Source: Streptomyces ochraceiscleroticus (GTDB taxonomy: Bacteria > Actinomycetota > Actinomycetes > Streptomycetales > Streptomycetaceae). From it: 64,000 nt of DNA. Below are positions 17,695 through 31,581 of the stretch, piece by piece. The stretch covers positions 62,001-126,000 of the forward strand of contig NZ_JOAX01000006.1 of the NCBI RefSeq assembly GCF_000720485.1. Direction: 5' to 3'. How positions within the stretch are numbered: position 1 is the stretch's first letter; each line of letters starts with the position of its first letter. The position numbers and the translations under genes are program-made. Under the pieces are notes generated by a model that was not told where the DNA came from, made no database searches, and saw nothing but the letters and a program-made list of their open reading frames with translations.

Positions 17695-17839
17695 GCGCCG
17701 CCTTCTCGTTTCACGGACACTCACCGGTCCGGTAATTCCGCGTACGCGCGCCGCGCTTGCCCCACGATTCATGCTTGTTCGCGCACGCCGCGGTCTCATT
17801 TTCACGAGTTTTCCGTGCGTTTCCGCCACCGGTGATTCC

Positions 17840-17860
17840 GCCCGCCTTGACGGGCTTTTT
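17840..17860 (+). terminator. Attenuator-like intrinsic terminator before sfnG
   Basis: Stem GCCCG (17840-17844) / CGGGC (17851-17855), a 6-nt loop and TTTTT (17856-17860). It is rare in this window to see a T-run after a stem. It lies between the leader ORF and the first structural gene, 56 nt before the sfnG start, which fits conditional termination rather than the end of a gene. Confidence 0.75.
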
Positions 17861-17916
17861 CTCCACCCCGAAACCTCGATTCCCCCTGCCCTTTTTCAGC
17901 GATCCGGAGTTCTTGC

Positions 17917-19056
17917 ATGTCCGCATCCGCTCATGTTCCACAACCCGCCGGCGGCCCGGCGCGGTTCGCCTACTGGGTGCCCAATGTCAGCGGTGGCCTG
18001 GTCACCAGCACCATCGAACAGCGCACCGACTGGGGCTACGACTACAACCGCAAACTCGCCCGGCTCGCCGAGGACAACGGCTTCGAGTACGCGCTGAGCC
18101 AGGTCCGCTACATGGCCAGTTACGGCGCCGAGAACCAGCACGAGTCGACCTCGTTCAGCCTGGCGCTGCTGCTCGCCACCGAGCGCCTGAAGGTCATCGC
18201 CGCCGTCCACCCGGGGCTGTGGCACCCGGGCGTGCTCGCCAAGTTCGGGGCCACCGCCGACCACCTCTCCGGAGGCCGGTTCGCCGTCAACGTGGTCAGC
18301 GGCTGGTTCAAGCAGGAGTTCACCGCGCTCGGCGAACCGTGGCTGGAGCACGACGAACGCTACCGGCGCGCCGAGGAGTTCATCCGCGCCCTTCGGGCGG
18401 TGTGGACCGAGGACCACGCCGAACTGGCCGGCGACTTCTACCGGATCCGGGACTTCTCGCTGAAGCCTAAGCCGCTGAACACCGAGGAGCGCCCGCACCC
18501 GGAGATCTTCCAGGGCGGCAACTCGACCGCGGCCCGCGCGATGGCCGGCCGGGTCTCCGACTGGTACTTCAGCAACGGCAAGGACTTCGACGGGGTCACC
18601 GAGCAGCTCACCGACGTCCGGGCGGCCGCCGCGGCCGCCGGCCGTACGGCCCCGAAATTCGGCCTCAACGGCTTCCTGATCGCCCGGGACACCGAGAAGG
18701 AGGCCCGGGAGGTCCTGCGCGAGATCGTCGCCAAGGCGGACACACAGGCGGTCCACGGCTTCAGTGACGCGGTCCGGCAAGCGGGCAGCTCCACCGCCGA
18801 CGGCAAGGGCATGTGGCAGGACTCCTCGTTCGAGGACCTCGTCCAGTACAACGACGGGTTCCGTACGGGGCTGATCGGCACACCGGAACAGATCGCCGAG
18901 CGCATCGTGGCCTACAAGAAGCTCGGCGTCGACCTCTTCCTGCTCGGCTTCCTGCACTACCTGGAAGAGGTCGAGTACTTCGGCGAGCGGGTGCTGCCGC
19001 TCGTACGCGAACTGGAAGCCCAGGACGAGAACCTCTCCGAAGGAGTACTGGTATGA
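17917..19056 (+). CDS. sfnG: FMNH2-dependent dimethylsulfone monooxygenase (SfnG-like, LLM class)
   Basis: 379 residues, a bacterial-luciferase-like TIM barrel. The blocks FAYWVPNVSGGLVTS, LAEDNGFEYALSQVRYMASYG, HPGLWHPGVLAKFGATADH and FAVNVVSGWFKQEF are characteristic of SfnG, which converts dimethylsulfone to methanesulfinate and formaldehyde using FMNH2 and O2. ATG 17917 has GGAG about seven bases upstream. It is the first gene of a tight operon with a DszC-like monooxygenase, an FMN reductase and SfnB. Expression is probably controlled by the leader/terminator upstream. Confidence 0.9.
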   Translation: MSASAHVPQPAGGPARFAYWVPNVSGGLVTSTIEQRTDWGYDYNRKLARLAEDNGFEYALSQVRYMASYGAENQHESTSFSLALLLATERLKVIAAVHPGLWHPGVLAKFGATADHLSGGRFAVNVVSGWFKQEFTALGEPWLEHDERYRRAEEFIRALRAVWTEDHAELAGDFYRIRDFSLKPKPLNTEERPHPEIFQGGNSTAARAMAGRVSDWYFSNGKDFDGVTEQLTDVRAAAAAAGRTAPKFGLNGFLIARDTEKEAREVLREIVAKADTQAVHGFSDAVRQAGSSTADGKGMWQDSSFEDLVQYNDGFRTGLIGTPEQIAERIVAYKKLGVDLFLLGFLHYLEEVEYFGERVLPLVRELEAQDENLSEGVLV

Positions 19057-20291
19057 GCACCGCCGCACACACCGACTGGCAGCACCGCCCCGCGCCCGCC
19101 ACCTCCGGTGCCTGGGTCGACCGCGCCGCCGAGGTCGCCGCCGTCCTCGCGACGGACGCCGCCGCCCGGGACCGGGCCGGCGCCACCCCGTACGACGAGG
19201 TCCAACTGCTCAAGGATTCGGGACTGGTCACCCTGCTGGGCCCGGTCGAGCACGGCGGGGGCGGCCAGGACTGGCCGACCGCATACCGGGTGGTCCGCGA
19301 GGTCGCCAAGGCCGACGGGTCGATCGGCCAGCTTCTCGGCTACCACTACCTGTGGAACTGGGCGGCCCGACTGGTCGGCACGCGGGAGCAGTGGGAACAC
19401 GTGGAGGCCGAGGCCGCCCGCAACCGCTGGTTCTTCGGGGGCGCCGTCAACCCGCGCGACAACGACGTCGTCGTACGGGACGAGGGTGACACCTTGACGT
19501 TCACCGGGCGGAAGTCCTTCTCCACCGGAAGCAGGGTCTCCGACGTCACCGTGCTGGAGGGCGTCCTGGAGGGCAGCGTGGGGCCCGACAACCCCGAGGG
19601 CGACCACGTCTTCGCCATCGTGCCGTCCGACAGCGCGGGCCTGACCTTCCACGACGACTGGGACAACATCGGGCAGCGGCTCACGGAGAGCGGCAGTGTG
19701 ACGATCGACGGGGTGCGCGTCCCGTGGAGCGCGGCGGCGGGCTACGTCGACAAGTCGTTCCAGCGACGTGTCTACAACACCCTCAACGTGCCCACCATCC
19801 AGTTGGTGTTCGCGCACTTCTACCTGGGGATCGCGGCCGGCGCTCTGGAGACGGCGGGGACCTACACCCGTACCAAGGCCCGCTCGTGGCTGCACGGCGG
19901 CCACGAGCGGGCCGTCGACGAGCCCTACGTGATCGACACGTACGGGGACCTGACGGCGAAGCTGTGGGCCGCCGAGGCGCTGGCCGACCAGGTGGCCGAG
20001 GAGGGCTGGGCGCTGCACTCCGACCCCGATGCGGTGACCGAGCGGGACCGCGGTGAGCACGAGGTGCGGGTGGCGGCCGTGAAGGCGCGGGCCACGGACG
20101 TGGCCCTGGAAGTGGCGAACCGGATCTTCGAGGTGACCGGCGCACGGTCCACGGCGACCTCCGAGGGCCTGGACCGCTTCTGGCGCAACATCCGTACGCA
20201 CACCCTGCACGACCCCGTCGCCTACAAGCGCCGCGAGGTCGGCCGCTTCGTGCTCACGGGCGAGCTGCCGGAGCCCACCTGGTACTCGTAA
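19053..20291 (+). CDS. DszC-like flavin-dependent monooxygenase (acyl-CoA dehydrogenase fold)
   Basis: 412 residues with the acyl-CoA dehydrogenase fold but DszC/TdsC-type features: the helix with LLGYHYLWNWAARLVG, RWFFGGAVNPRDND, the beta-domain motif FTGRKSFSTGSRVSD, and a C-terminal FEVTGARSTATSEGLDRFWRN. Such enzymes use reduced flavin and O2 to oxygenate sulfur compounds, dibenzothiophene in the type case. It overlaps sfnG by ATGA and has AAGGAG before its ATG. The natural substrate here is probably an organosulfur compound, but this is inferred from fold and context. Confidence 0.85.
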   Translation: MSTAAHTDWQHRPAPATSGAWVDRAAEVAAVLATDAAARDRAGATPYDEVQLLKDSGLVTLLGPVEHGGGGQDWPTAYRVVREVAKADGSIGQLLGYHYLWNWAARLVGTREQWEHVEAEAARNRWFFGGAVNPRDNDVVVRDEGDTLTFTGRKSFSTGSRVSDVTVLEGVLEGSVGPDNPEGDHVFAIVPSDSAGLTFHDDWDNIGQRLTESGSVTIDGVRVPWSAAAGYVDKSFQRRVYNTLNVPTIQLVFAHFYLGIAAGALETAGTYTRTKARSWLHGGHERAVDEPYVIDTYGDLTAKLWAAEALADQVAEEGWALHSDPDAVTERDRGEHEVRVAAVKARATDVALEVANRIFEVTGARSTATSEGLDRFWRNIRTHTLHDPVAYKRREVGRFVLTGELPEPTWYS

Positions 20292-20401
20292 GCCTCCCGC
20301 CACCCGGTACTCGTAGGCACACCGCGGCGGGCCCGGACCGGGCGGGCCCGCCGCTCTTCTCATACGCGTTCGCACCACCACACACCCCGAGGTGAACCTC
20401 C

Positions 20402-25157
<4,756 letters not shown>

Positions 25158-25170
25158 CAGGCTTCATGGC

Positions 25171-26091
25171 ATGAGCACTTCCTCCCCCTCATTCGCGGAA
25201 GCCCTGGCCCGCGGCCCCCTCGTCCTCGACGGCGGGCTGTCCAACCAGCTGGAGTCGGCCGGGCACGACCTCAGTGACGAGCTGTGGTCGGCCCGGCTGC
25301 TCGCCGAGCAGCCGGACGCGATCACCGCCGCGCACCGCGCCTACTACGAAGCAGGCTCCCAGGTCGCCATCACGTCCAGCTACCAGGCCACCTTCGAAGG
25401 CTTCGCACACCGCGGCATCGGCCCGGAGGAGGCGGCCGGACTGCTGCGCCGCAGCGTGGAGCTGGCCCGGGAGGCCGCCGGACTCGCCATGAAAGACGGC
25501 GTGCCGGGGCCGCTGTACGTCGCGGCCTCCGCCGGCCCGTACGGCGCGATGCTCGCGGACGGCTCCGAGTACCGCGGCCGGTACGGCCTGAGCGTCGACG
25601 AGCTGGAGCGGTTCCACCGGCCGCGGCTGGAGGTGCTGGCGGCCGCGGAACCCGATGTGTTCGCACTGGAGACGGTGCCGGACGCCGACGAGGGGCGGGC
25701 ACTGGTGCGCGCGGTGCGCGGCCTCGGAGTGCCGGCGTGGCTGTCGTACAGCGTCGAGGGCGGCCGGACCAGGGCCGGGCAGCCGCTCGCGGAGGCGTTC
25801 GCGCTCGCCGCCGAGGCGGACGAGATCGTGGCCGTCGGGGTCAACTGCTGCGTACCGGAGGACGCGGACGCGGCGGTGGAGCTGGCGGCGCGGGTGACCG
25901 GCAAGCCGGTCGTGGTCTATCCGAACAGCGGTGAGGAGTGGGATGCCCAGGCGCGTGCCTGGCGCGGGCGGGCGACGTTCACTCCGGAGCGCGTGACGGC
26001 GTGGACGGCGCGCGGCGCGCGCCTCATCGGTGGCTGCTGCCGCGTGGGCCCCGACTCCGTCTCCGCCCTCGCCGGTCTCGTCTCGCCCTGA
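25171..26091 (+). CDS. mmuM: Homocysteine S-methyltransferase
   Basis: 306 residues, a TIM barrel of the zinc homocysteine-methyltransferase family (MmuM/YagD). The three zinc-binding cysteines are visible: Cys226 in VNCC and Cys289/Cys290 in IGGCCRVGPDSV. VLDGGLSNQLE at the N-terminus and SYQATFEGF are also typical. It transfers a methyl group from S-methylmethionine or SAM to homocysteine, giving methionine. It starts 13 nt after the beta-galactosidase and ends at a strong terminator (26110-26140). Cytoplasmic. Confidence 0.92.
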   Translation: MSTSSPSFAEALARGPLVLDGGLSNQLESAGHDLSDELWSARLLAEQPDAITAAHRAYYEAGSQVAITSSYQATFEGFAHRGIGPEEAAGLLRRSVELAREAAGLAMKDGVPGPLYVAASAGPYGAMLADGSEYRGRYGLSVDELERFHRPRLEVLAAAEPDVFALETVPDADEGRALVRAVRGLGVPAWLSYSVEGGRTRAGQPLAEAFALAAEADEIVAVGVNCCVPEDADAAVELAARVTGKPVVVYPNSGEEWDAQARAWRGRATFTPERVTAWTARGARLIGGCCRVGPDSVSALAGLVSP

Positions 26092-26109
26092 CGCCCCTCT
26101 GATGTGCTG

Positions 26110-26140
26110 CGGCCCCGCCCGTACGTGGCGGGGCCGTTTC
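26110..26140 (+). terminator. Strong intrinsic-type terminator after mmuM
   Basis: A 10-bp perfect stem, CGGCCCCGCC (26110-26119) and GGCGGGGCCG (26127-26136), with a 7-nt loop and a short TTTC tail. It separates mmuM from the ABC-transporter operon. Confidence 0.75.
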
Positions 26141-26277
26141 GTGCGCGTGACGGATCAAGGTCGTTATGCAGACGCAACCCCCACGGCGGAGACAGCGGAC
26201 ACGGCCGGTGGCAGGATTCAGCCCAACTCGCCGTCGGCAGGTCACTGTTGATCTTCAACGTTTCCCCTGGAGGACCG

Positions 26278-27075
26278 GTGTCAGCTCGCTCGCCGCTGCC
26301 TGTCATAGCCGTCGTCGCGGCCGTCGCCCTGGCGGCCGGCTGCACCAGCACGAAGTCCGAGGGGAAGCAGGGCTCCGGATTGCAGCTCGTGTCCAAGGGC
26401 ACGCTCAAGACCTGCACGCACCTGCCGTACCCGCCCTTCCAGGTGAAGAAGGGCGACAAAATCGTCGGATTCGACGTGGACCTCGTCGACCTGATCGCCA
26501 AGGACCTCAAGGTCCAGCAGGAGATCGTCAATACGCCCTTCGAAGGCATCGAGACCGGCCAGGACTTCAATATTCGCAAGTGCGACCTGGCCGCGGCGGG
26601 CATGACCATCACGCCGGAGCGCAGGAGGGTCATGGCCTTCTCCGACCCGTACTTCAACGCCACCCAGGCCCTGATCACGAAGAAGGGCAAGCCCTACAAG
26701 AAGGTCGAGGACCTCAAGGGCCGCAAGCTCGGCTACCAGAAGGCCACCACCGGCGGCATCTACGCCAAGAAGCACGCGGGCACGGACGTCGACCTCGTGG
26801 AGTACGAGGACCTCGGCCTGCTGCTGACCGCCGTGAAGACCGGCAAGGTGGACGCCGGCATCAACGACAACGGGGCGCTGTTCGACTACGTCAAGTCCAA
26901 CCCCGACACCGAGGTCACCGCGGAGTTCAACACGGGTGAGCTCTACGGCATCGGCATGGGCAAGGGCAACGACGCGCTGCGCAAGAGGATCAACGCCTCG
27001 CTGAAGAAGGCCAAGGCCGACGGCAGCTACGACAGGATCTACAAGAAGTGGTTCGGCACCACGCCGCAGAGCTGA
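26278..27075 (+). CDS. Polar amino-acid ABC transporter, substrate-binding lipoprotein
   Basis: 265 residues from GTG 26278, preceded by GGAGG. Lipoprotein signal with lipobox LAAGC (Cys22). The mature part is a family 3 solute-binding protein: LKTCTHLPYPPFQVKKG, GFDVDLVDLIAKDL, CDLAAAGMTITPERR and KVDAGINDN. It binds a polar amino acid outside the membrane and delivers it to the permease. Substrate cannot be assigned; the neighbouring mmuM makes a sulfur amino acid possible but unproven. First gene of a three-gene operon. Confidence 0.9.
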   Translation: MSARSPLPVIAVVAAVALAAGCTSTKSEGKQGSGLQLVSKGTLKTCTHLPYPPFQVKKGDKIVGFDVDLVDLIAKDLKVQQEIVNTPFEGIETGQDFNIRKCDLAAAGMTITPERRRVMAFSDPYFNATQALITKKGKPYKKVEDLKGRKLGYQKATTGGIYAKKHAGTDVDLVEYEDLGLLLTAVKTGKVDAGINDNGALFDYVKSNPDTEVTAEFNTGELYGIGMGKGNDALRKRINASLKKAKADGSYDRIYKKWFGTTPQS

Positions 27076-27109
27076 CCCGCGCCGTCCACCTCCGAGGAGC
27101 TCTGCACGC

Positions 27110-27895
27110 ATGTCGCTGTCCAAACGGCAACGGACCCGGGTGATCCGTGGGTCGCAGTACGCCCTGCTGGCCGTCATCGTGGTCGTCGTCGCGCTGGTCG
27201 CCGACTGGGGGCAGCTGCGGCGGGCGTTCTTCGACGTCGGCATCGCGCGCGAACTGTTCCCCGACATCCTCACCACCGCGCTGGTCAACACGGTCCTCTA
27301 CACGCTGCTCGGCTTCGGGTTCGGGCTGGTGCTGGGGCTGGTCCTGGCACTGATGCGACTGTCGTCGGTGCCCCCGTACCGCTGGATCGCCGTCACGTAC
27401 ATCGAGTTCTTCCGCGGCGTGCCCGCCCTCCTGGTCTTCATCGCGCTGGGCTTCGGTGTGCCGCTCGCCTTCGAAGTGGCGCTGGACCAGTACGTCACCG
27501 TGATGCTCTCCTTGGGGCTCGTCGGCGCCGCCTACATGGCGGAGACCATCAGGGCGGGCATCCTGGCCGTGCCCAAGGGGCAGACGGAGGCGGCGCGTTC
27601 GCTCGGCATGTCGCACGGCCGGGCGATGGTCTCCATCGTCATCCCGCAGGCGTTCCGCATCGTCCTGCCGCCGCTGACCAACGAGCTGATCCTGCTGACC
27701 AAGGACTCCTCGCTGGTGTACCTGCTGGGGCTCTCGCTCGGCCAGTACGAGCTGGCCAACTTCGGCCGGGACGCGCTCAACGAGTACAAGAGCCTGACGC
27801 CGATCCTGGTCGCGGGCCTGCTCTACCTCGTGATCACCCTCCCGCTCGGGCACCTCGTCCGGCGGCTCGAGGCCCGAACGGCGAAGGCCAGGTGA
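27110..27895 (+). CDS. Polar amino-acid ABC transporter permease
   Basis: 261 residues with a predicted N-terminal TM ([17 protein letters not shown]) and about four more. The HisM/GlnP family signature is present ([17 protein letters not shown]), as is the EAA loop ([30 protein letters not shown]) that contacts the ATPase. GAGGAGCT precedes ATG 27110. It ends in a GTGA overlap with the ATPase gene. A single permease gene implies a homodimeric channel. Confidence 0.92.
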   Translation: MSLSKRQRTRVIRGSQYALLAVIVVVVALVADWGQLRRAFFDVGIARELFPDILTTALVNTVLYTLLGFGFGLVLGLVLALMRLSSVPPYRWIAVTYIEFFRGVPALLVFIALGFGVPLAFEVALDQYVTVMLSLGLVGAAYMAETIRAGILAVPKGQTEAARSLGMSHGRAMVSIVIPQAFRIVLPPLTNELILLTKDSSLVYLLGLSLGQYELANFGRDALNEYKSLTPILVAGLLYLVITLPLGHLVRRLEARTAKAR

Positions 27896-28743
27896 CCGGT
27901 ATGACGACCGACAGAGCGACGACGGGCGGGGCGCCGGCGGCCGGGGAGGCGACCGCCATCGAGGTCACCGGGCTGCACAAGTCCTTCGGCGCCCTCGAAG
28001 TGCTCAAGGGCATCGACTTCACGGTGCGGCGCGGCGAGGTGGTGTGCGTCATCGGGCCGTCCGGCTCGGGCAAGTCGACATTGCTGCGCTGTGTGAACCT
28101 CCTGGAGGAGCCGACCTCGGGGACGGTCACGGTGGCCGGTACCGAGGTCACCGGTCCGGACGTGGACATCGACCGGGTGCGGCGCCGGATCGGAATGGTC
28201 TTCCAGTCCTTCAACCTCTTCCCGCACCTGACCGCGCTGGAGAACCTGACGATCGCCCAGCGGCGGGTGCTGCGCCGGGACAGGGCCGCTGCGGAGCGCA
28301 CCGCGCGGGCGAACCTGGCGCGCGTCGGGCTGAGCGACAAGGAGCGCTCCTACCCGGCGCAGCTCTCCGGGGGCCAGCAGCAGCGGGTGGCGATCGCCCG
28401 CGCGCTCTCCATGGACCCGGAGCTGATGCTCTTCGACGAGCCCACTTCGGCGCTGGACCCGGAGCTGGTGGGCGACGTGCTCGCCGTCATGCGGTCGCTG
28501 GCCGACGAGGGCATGACCATGCTGGTCGTCACGCACGAGATGAGCTTCGCCCGGGAGGTCGCCGACCGGGTGGTCTTCATGGACGGCGGAGTGATCGTCG
28601 AGGAGGGCCCGCCGGACCGGGTGGTGGGCGCCCCGCAGCACGAACGCACGCGGACCTTCCTGGCGCGCGTACTGGACCCGGCGGCGGCGGAGGTCGGCGA
28701 GGTGGCCGACACGGGCCCGGAGGGCAAGCGCGTGGACCGGTGA
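27892..28743 (+). CDS. Polar amino-acid ABC transporter ATP-binding protein
   Basis: 283 residues. Walker [11 protein letters not shown]-loop [15 protein letters not shown], signature [15 protein letters not shown], Walker [15 protein letters not shown] and H-loop VVTHE are all intact. It energises amino-acid uptake with the two genes before it. GTG 27892 overlaps the permease stop; ATG 27901 is an alternative. The N-terminus ([18 protein letters not shown]) is a short non-conserved extension. Confidence 0.93.
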   Translation: MTGMTTDRATTGGAPAAGEATAIEVTGLHKSFGALEVLKGIDFTVRRGEVVCVIGPSGSGKSTLLRCVNLLEEPTSGTVTVAGTEVTGPDVDIDRVRRRIGMVFQSFNLFPHLTALENLTIAQRRVLRRDRAAAERTARANLARVGLSDKERSYPAQLSGGQQQRVAIARALSMDPELMLFDEPTSALDPELVGDVLAVMRSLADEGMTMLVVTHEMSFAREVADRVVFMDGGVIVEEGPPDRVVGAPQHERTRTFLARVLDPAAAEVGEVADTGPEGKRVDR

Positions 28744-28767
28744 GCCGTACGGAGCGCGTGTAGGGGC

Positions 28768-28797
28768 GGGTGGCGCGGAGAGGCGCGCCAGCCACCC
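28768..28797 (+). terminator. Hairpin after the amino-acid transporter operon
   Basis: GGCGCG (28772-28777) pairs with CGCGCC (28784-28789), extended by GGGT/ACCC across a 4-nt bulge. No T-run. The position 25 nt after the operon fits a terminator. Confidence 0.45.
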
Positions 28798-28868
28798 GGG
28801 GGTCGAACACCCGCTCTCGGGGCATGGTGAGCGGTGATCGGTTTTCCCCGAGCCTCAGGAGCCCGCCG

Positions 28869-29834
28869 GTGTTCGTCGACATGCCCCTCGAAGACCTGCG
28901 CACCTACCGCCCCGAACGGCCCGAGCCGGCCGGCTTTGACGCCTTCTGGCAGCGCACCCTCAAAGAGGCGCGCGCCTGCCCTCTTGACGCCCGCTTCACC
29001 CCCATCGACGTGGGTCTGGACCTGCTGGACACCTACGACGTGGAGTTCTCCGGCTTCGGCGGGCACCGTATCCGCGGCTGGTTCCTGCTGCCGCGCGGCG
29101 CGGGGCGGCCGCTGCCGTGCGTCGTGCGGTACCTCGGCTACGGGGGCGGGCGCAGCCTGCCGCACGACTGGCTGCTCTGGCCGGCCGCCGGGTACGCCAC
29201 CCTGGTGATGGACCCGCGCGGCCAGACCGGGCCCAACCGGCCCGGTGACACCCCTGACCCGGTCGGCTCCGCCAATCCGTCCGTCGGCGGAATGATGACG
29301 CGCGGAGTCCTGGACCCCGACGAGTTCTACTTCCGCAGGCTCTACACGGACGCCGTACGGGCCGTGGAGGCCGCCCGCGAGCACGCCGGGGTGGACCCGG
29401 AGCGCATCGTCGTGGAGGGCAACAGCCAGGGCGGCGCGCAGGCCCTGGCGGTGGCGGGCCTGGTGCCGGGACTCGCGGCCGCGCTCATCCGGGTGCCGTT
29501 CATGACGCACATCCGGCGCGCCGTCGAGGTGGCCGAGGCCGGCCCGTACACCGAACTCGCCGCGTACTTCGCCGGGGAGCGGCTGCACATCGATGCCGCT
29601 CTGGACACCCTGGACCACTTCGACGGGCTGAACTTCGCCGCCCGTGCCGAGGTCCCCGCCCTCTTCGGTACGGGTCTGGCGGACACCATCACGCCGGCCT
29701 CCACCGGCTTCGCCGCGTACCACCACTACGCGGGGCCGAAGGACCTTCGGGTGTGGCGGTTCAACGGCCACGAGGGCGGCGGGGTGCACCATCAGGCGGA
29801 CGAGGTCATGTTCGTGCGGGAGTTGTTCGCATGA
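28869..29834 (+). CDS. Acetylxylan esterase / cephalosporin-C deacetylase family (AXE1)
   Basis: 321 residues, the usual AXE1 length, with an alpha/beta-hydrolase fold. Nucleophile Ser186 in VEGNSQGG, acid Asp272 in GLADTITP and His301 in NGHEGGG form the triad. VMDPRGQTGPN and RRLYTDAVRAVE are typical of the family. It removes acetyl groups from xylo-oligosaccharides or similar esters; there is no signal peptide, so it acts inside the cell. The GTG at 28869 has AGGAG seven bases upstream. The xylulokinase gene follows after 55 nt, so a shared xylose-related transcript is likely. Confidence 0.9.
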   Translation: MFVDMPLEDLRTYRPERPEPAGFDAFWQRTLKEARACPLDARFTPIDVGLDLLDTYDVEFSGFGGHRIRGWFLLPRGAGRPLPCVVRYLGYGGGRSLPHDWLLWPAAGYATLVMDPRGQTGPNRPGDTPDPVGSANPSVGGMMTRGVLDPDEFYFRRLYTDAVRAVEAAREHAGVDPERIVVEGNSQGGAQALAVAGLVPGLAAALIRVPFMTHIRRAVEVAEAGPYTELAAYFAGERLHIDAALDTLDHFDGLNFAARAEVPALFGTGLADTITPASTGFAAYHHYAGPKDLRVWRFNGHEGGGVHHQADEVMFVRELFA

Positions 29835-29889
29835 CGGGGTGTCAGCACGCCGTCTGTCCGAGTGCCGGGCACGCGAGTGAGGAGTGGTG

Positions 29890-31320
29890 ATGGGCGCGTG
29901 GGGAGCGGGGCCGCTCGTGGTCGGCGTGGACAGTTCCACGCAGTCCACGAAGGTGTTGGTCGTGGACGCGGCGACGGGAGAGGTGGCGGCGCGCGGCCAG
30001 GCGCCGCACACCGTCTCCGCCGGGACCGGCAAGGAGAGCGACCCCGAGGAGTGGTGGGAGGCGCTGACGCGGGCACTGGCGGCCTGTGGTGACCCCGCCC
30101 GGCAGGCGTCCGCGGTCTCCGTGGCGGGCCAGCAGCACGGGCTGGTCACTCTGGACGCGGCCGGGCGTCCGGTGCGCCCCGCGCTGCTGTGGAACGACGT
30201 GCGGCCGGCGCCGCAGAGCCGCCGCCTCATCGAGGAGCTGGGCGGCCCCGAGGCGTGGGCCGCGCGGGCGGGCAGCCTGCCCGGGCCCTCGTTCACGGTG
30301 GCCAAGTGGGCGTGGCTGCGGGCACAGGAGCCGACGGCGGCCCGTGCGGCCGCAGCGGTGCGACTGCCGCACGACTACCTGACCGAGCGGCTGACGGGCG
30401 AGGCCGTCACCGACCGCGGCGACGCCTCGGGGACGGGCTGGTGGTCCTCGGCCACCGAGTCCTACGACGCGGAGGTCCTCGGGCACGTGGGACTGTCTAC
30501 GGAGATGCTGCCGCGGGTGGCGCGCCCCGGAGAGGCTGCCGGGACCGTGCGCCCCGAAGGGCTGCCGCTGCCCCATGGAGCGCTGGTCGCGGCCGGTACG
30601 GGGGACAACATGGCGGCGGCGCTGGGGCTGGGCCTGCGCCCTGGGCGCCCGGTCATCAGCCTCGGCACCTCGGGGACGGTGTACGCGGTGACCACCCGGC
30701 GCCCGGCCGACCCGACGGGTACGGTCGCGGGTTTCGCGGACGCGCGCGGCGACTGGCTGCCGCTGGCCTGCACGCTGAACTGCACGCTCGCGGTGGACCG
30801 GATGGCGGCGCTGCTCGGCCGGGACCGGGAGGCGGTGGAGCCGGGTGGCTCGGCGGTGGTGCTGCCGTTCCTGGACGGCGAACGCACGCCGAACCTCCCC
30901 GATGCCACGGGCCTGCTCCACGGGCTGCGGCACGACACCACGGGCGGACAGGTGCTGCAGGCCGCCTATGACGGCGCGGTGTTCGCGCTGCTGCGGGCGC
31001 TGGACCTCGTGGCGGGGCCGGAGACCGCGGCGGACGAGCCGCTGCTGCTGATCGGCGGCGGGGCGCGCGGGCGGGCCTGGCGGGACACCGTACGGCGGCT
31101 GTCCGGGCGGGCCGTCATCGTGCCGCGGGAAGGGGAACTGGTGGCGCTGGGCGCCGCGGCGCAGGCGGCGGGGCTGCTGCTGGGCGAGGATCCGGCGGCG
31201 GTGGCGCGGCGCTGGGGGACGGACCGGGGCGAGCGCTACGAGGCGGTGGAGCGGGACGCGGCGGCGTGGCAGCGGCTGACGGAGACCCTCACGGAGGCGG
31301 GCCCCCTCTTCGGAGCTTGA
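29890..31320 (+). CDS. xylB: Xylulokinase
   Basis: 476 residues of the FGGY sugar-kinase family. N-lobe VVGVDSSTQSTKVLVVD, substrate-contact VAGQQHGLVTLD and LLWNDVR, the second-domain ISLGTSGTVYAV and the nucleotide loop LLIGGGARGRAWRDTV are all present. It phosphorylates D-xylulose to xylulose 5-phosphate, entering the pentose phosphate pathway. ATG 29890 follows GAGGAG; two GTGs just upstream are alternatives. There is no xylose isomerase beside it. It is followed by two Family 2B encapsulin genes; xylulose kinases have been proposed as encapsulin cargo from genome-context surveys. Neither terminus has an obvious disordered loading extension. Confidence 0.92.
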   Translation: MGAWGAGPLVVGVDSSTQSTKVLVVDAATGEVAARGQAPHTVSAGTGKESDPEEWWEALTRALAACGDPARQASAVSVAGQQHGLVTLDAAGRPVRPALLWNDVRPAPQSRRLIEELGGPEAWAARAGSLPGPSFTVAKWAWLRAQEPTAARAAAAVRLPHDYLTERLTGEAVTDRGDASGTGWWSSATESYDAEVLGHVGLSTEMLPRVARPGEAAGTVRPEGLPLPHGALVAAGTGDNMAAALGLGLRPGRPVISLGTSGTVYAVTTRRPADPTGTVAGFADARGDWLPLACTLNCTLAVDRMAALLGRDREAVEPGGSAVVLPFLDGERTPNLPDATGLLHGLRHDTTGGQVLQAAYDGAVFALLRALDLVAGPETAADEPLLLIGGGARGRAWRDTVRRLSGRAVIVPREGELVALGAAAQAAGLLLGEDPAAVARRWGTDRGERYEAVERDAAAWQRLTETLTEAGPLFGA

Positions 31321-31334
31321 GGCTCGTCTTCGGC

Positions 31335-31369
31335 CCCGCGGTGCCCTTCAGGGCGAGCACTCCCGCGGG
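31335..31369 (+). terminator. Nested hairpin after xylB
   Basis: CCCGCGG (31335-31341) pairs with CCGCGGG (31363-31369), enclosing a smaller GCCC-TTCA-GGGC hairpin (31343-31354). No T-run follows. It may end the esterase-xylB transcript before the encapsulin promoter. Confidence 0.4.
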
Positions 31370-31439
31370 CCCCGTAAGCGCCGTCGTGCGCCCCGCGCGG
31401 CATTCCTCCGGTTGGCGTGTTCCGCTGCGCCCGAGAGAT

Positions 31440-31581
31440 AGCTGTTCCGCTGAGCCTATCCACTCAATTCCCTTTCTACGCCACTCATTTGAGGGATTGT
31501 GCAGATAAAATCAGTGCGACTACCTTCTCTGTTCGGCGGATAGGCCGATTTCAACTTCTTCCAGAGATGGGTGGGGCAGCT
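31440..31581 (+). promoter_or_regulatory. AT-enriched promoter region of the encapsulin pair
   Basis: This stretch is visibly less GC-rich than its surroundings and holds TAAAAT (31506-31511), a good -10 hexamer, though no clear -35 lies at the right distance. It suggests that the encapsulins have their own promoter in addition to any read-through from xylB. Confidence 0.4.
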
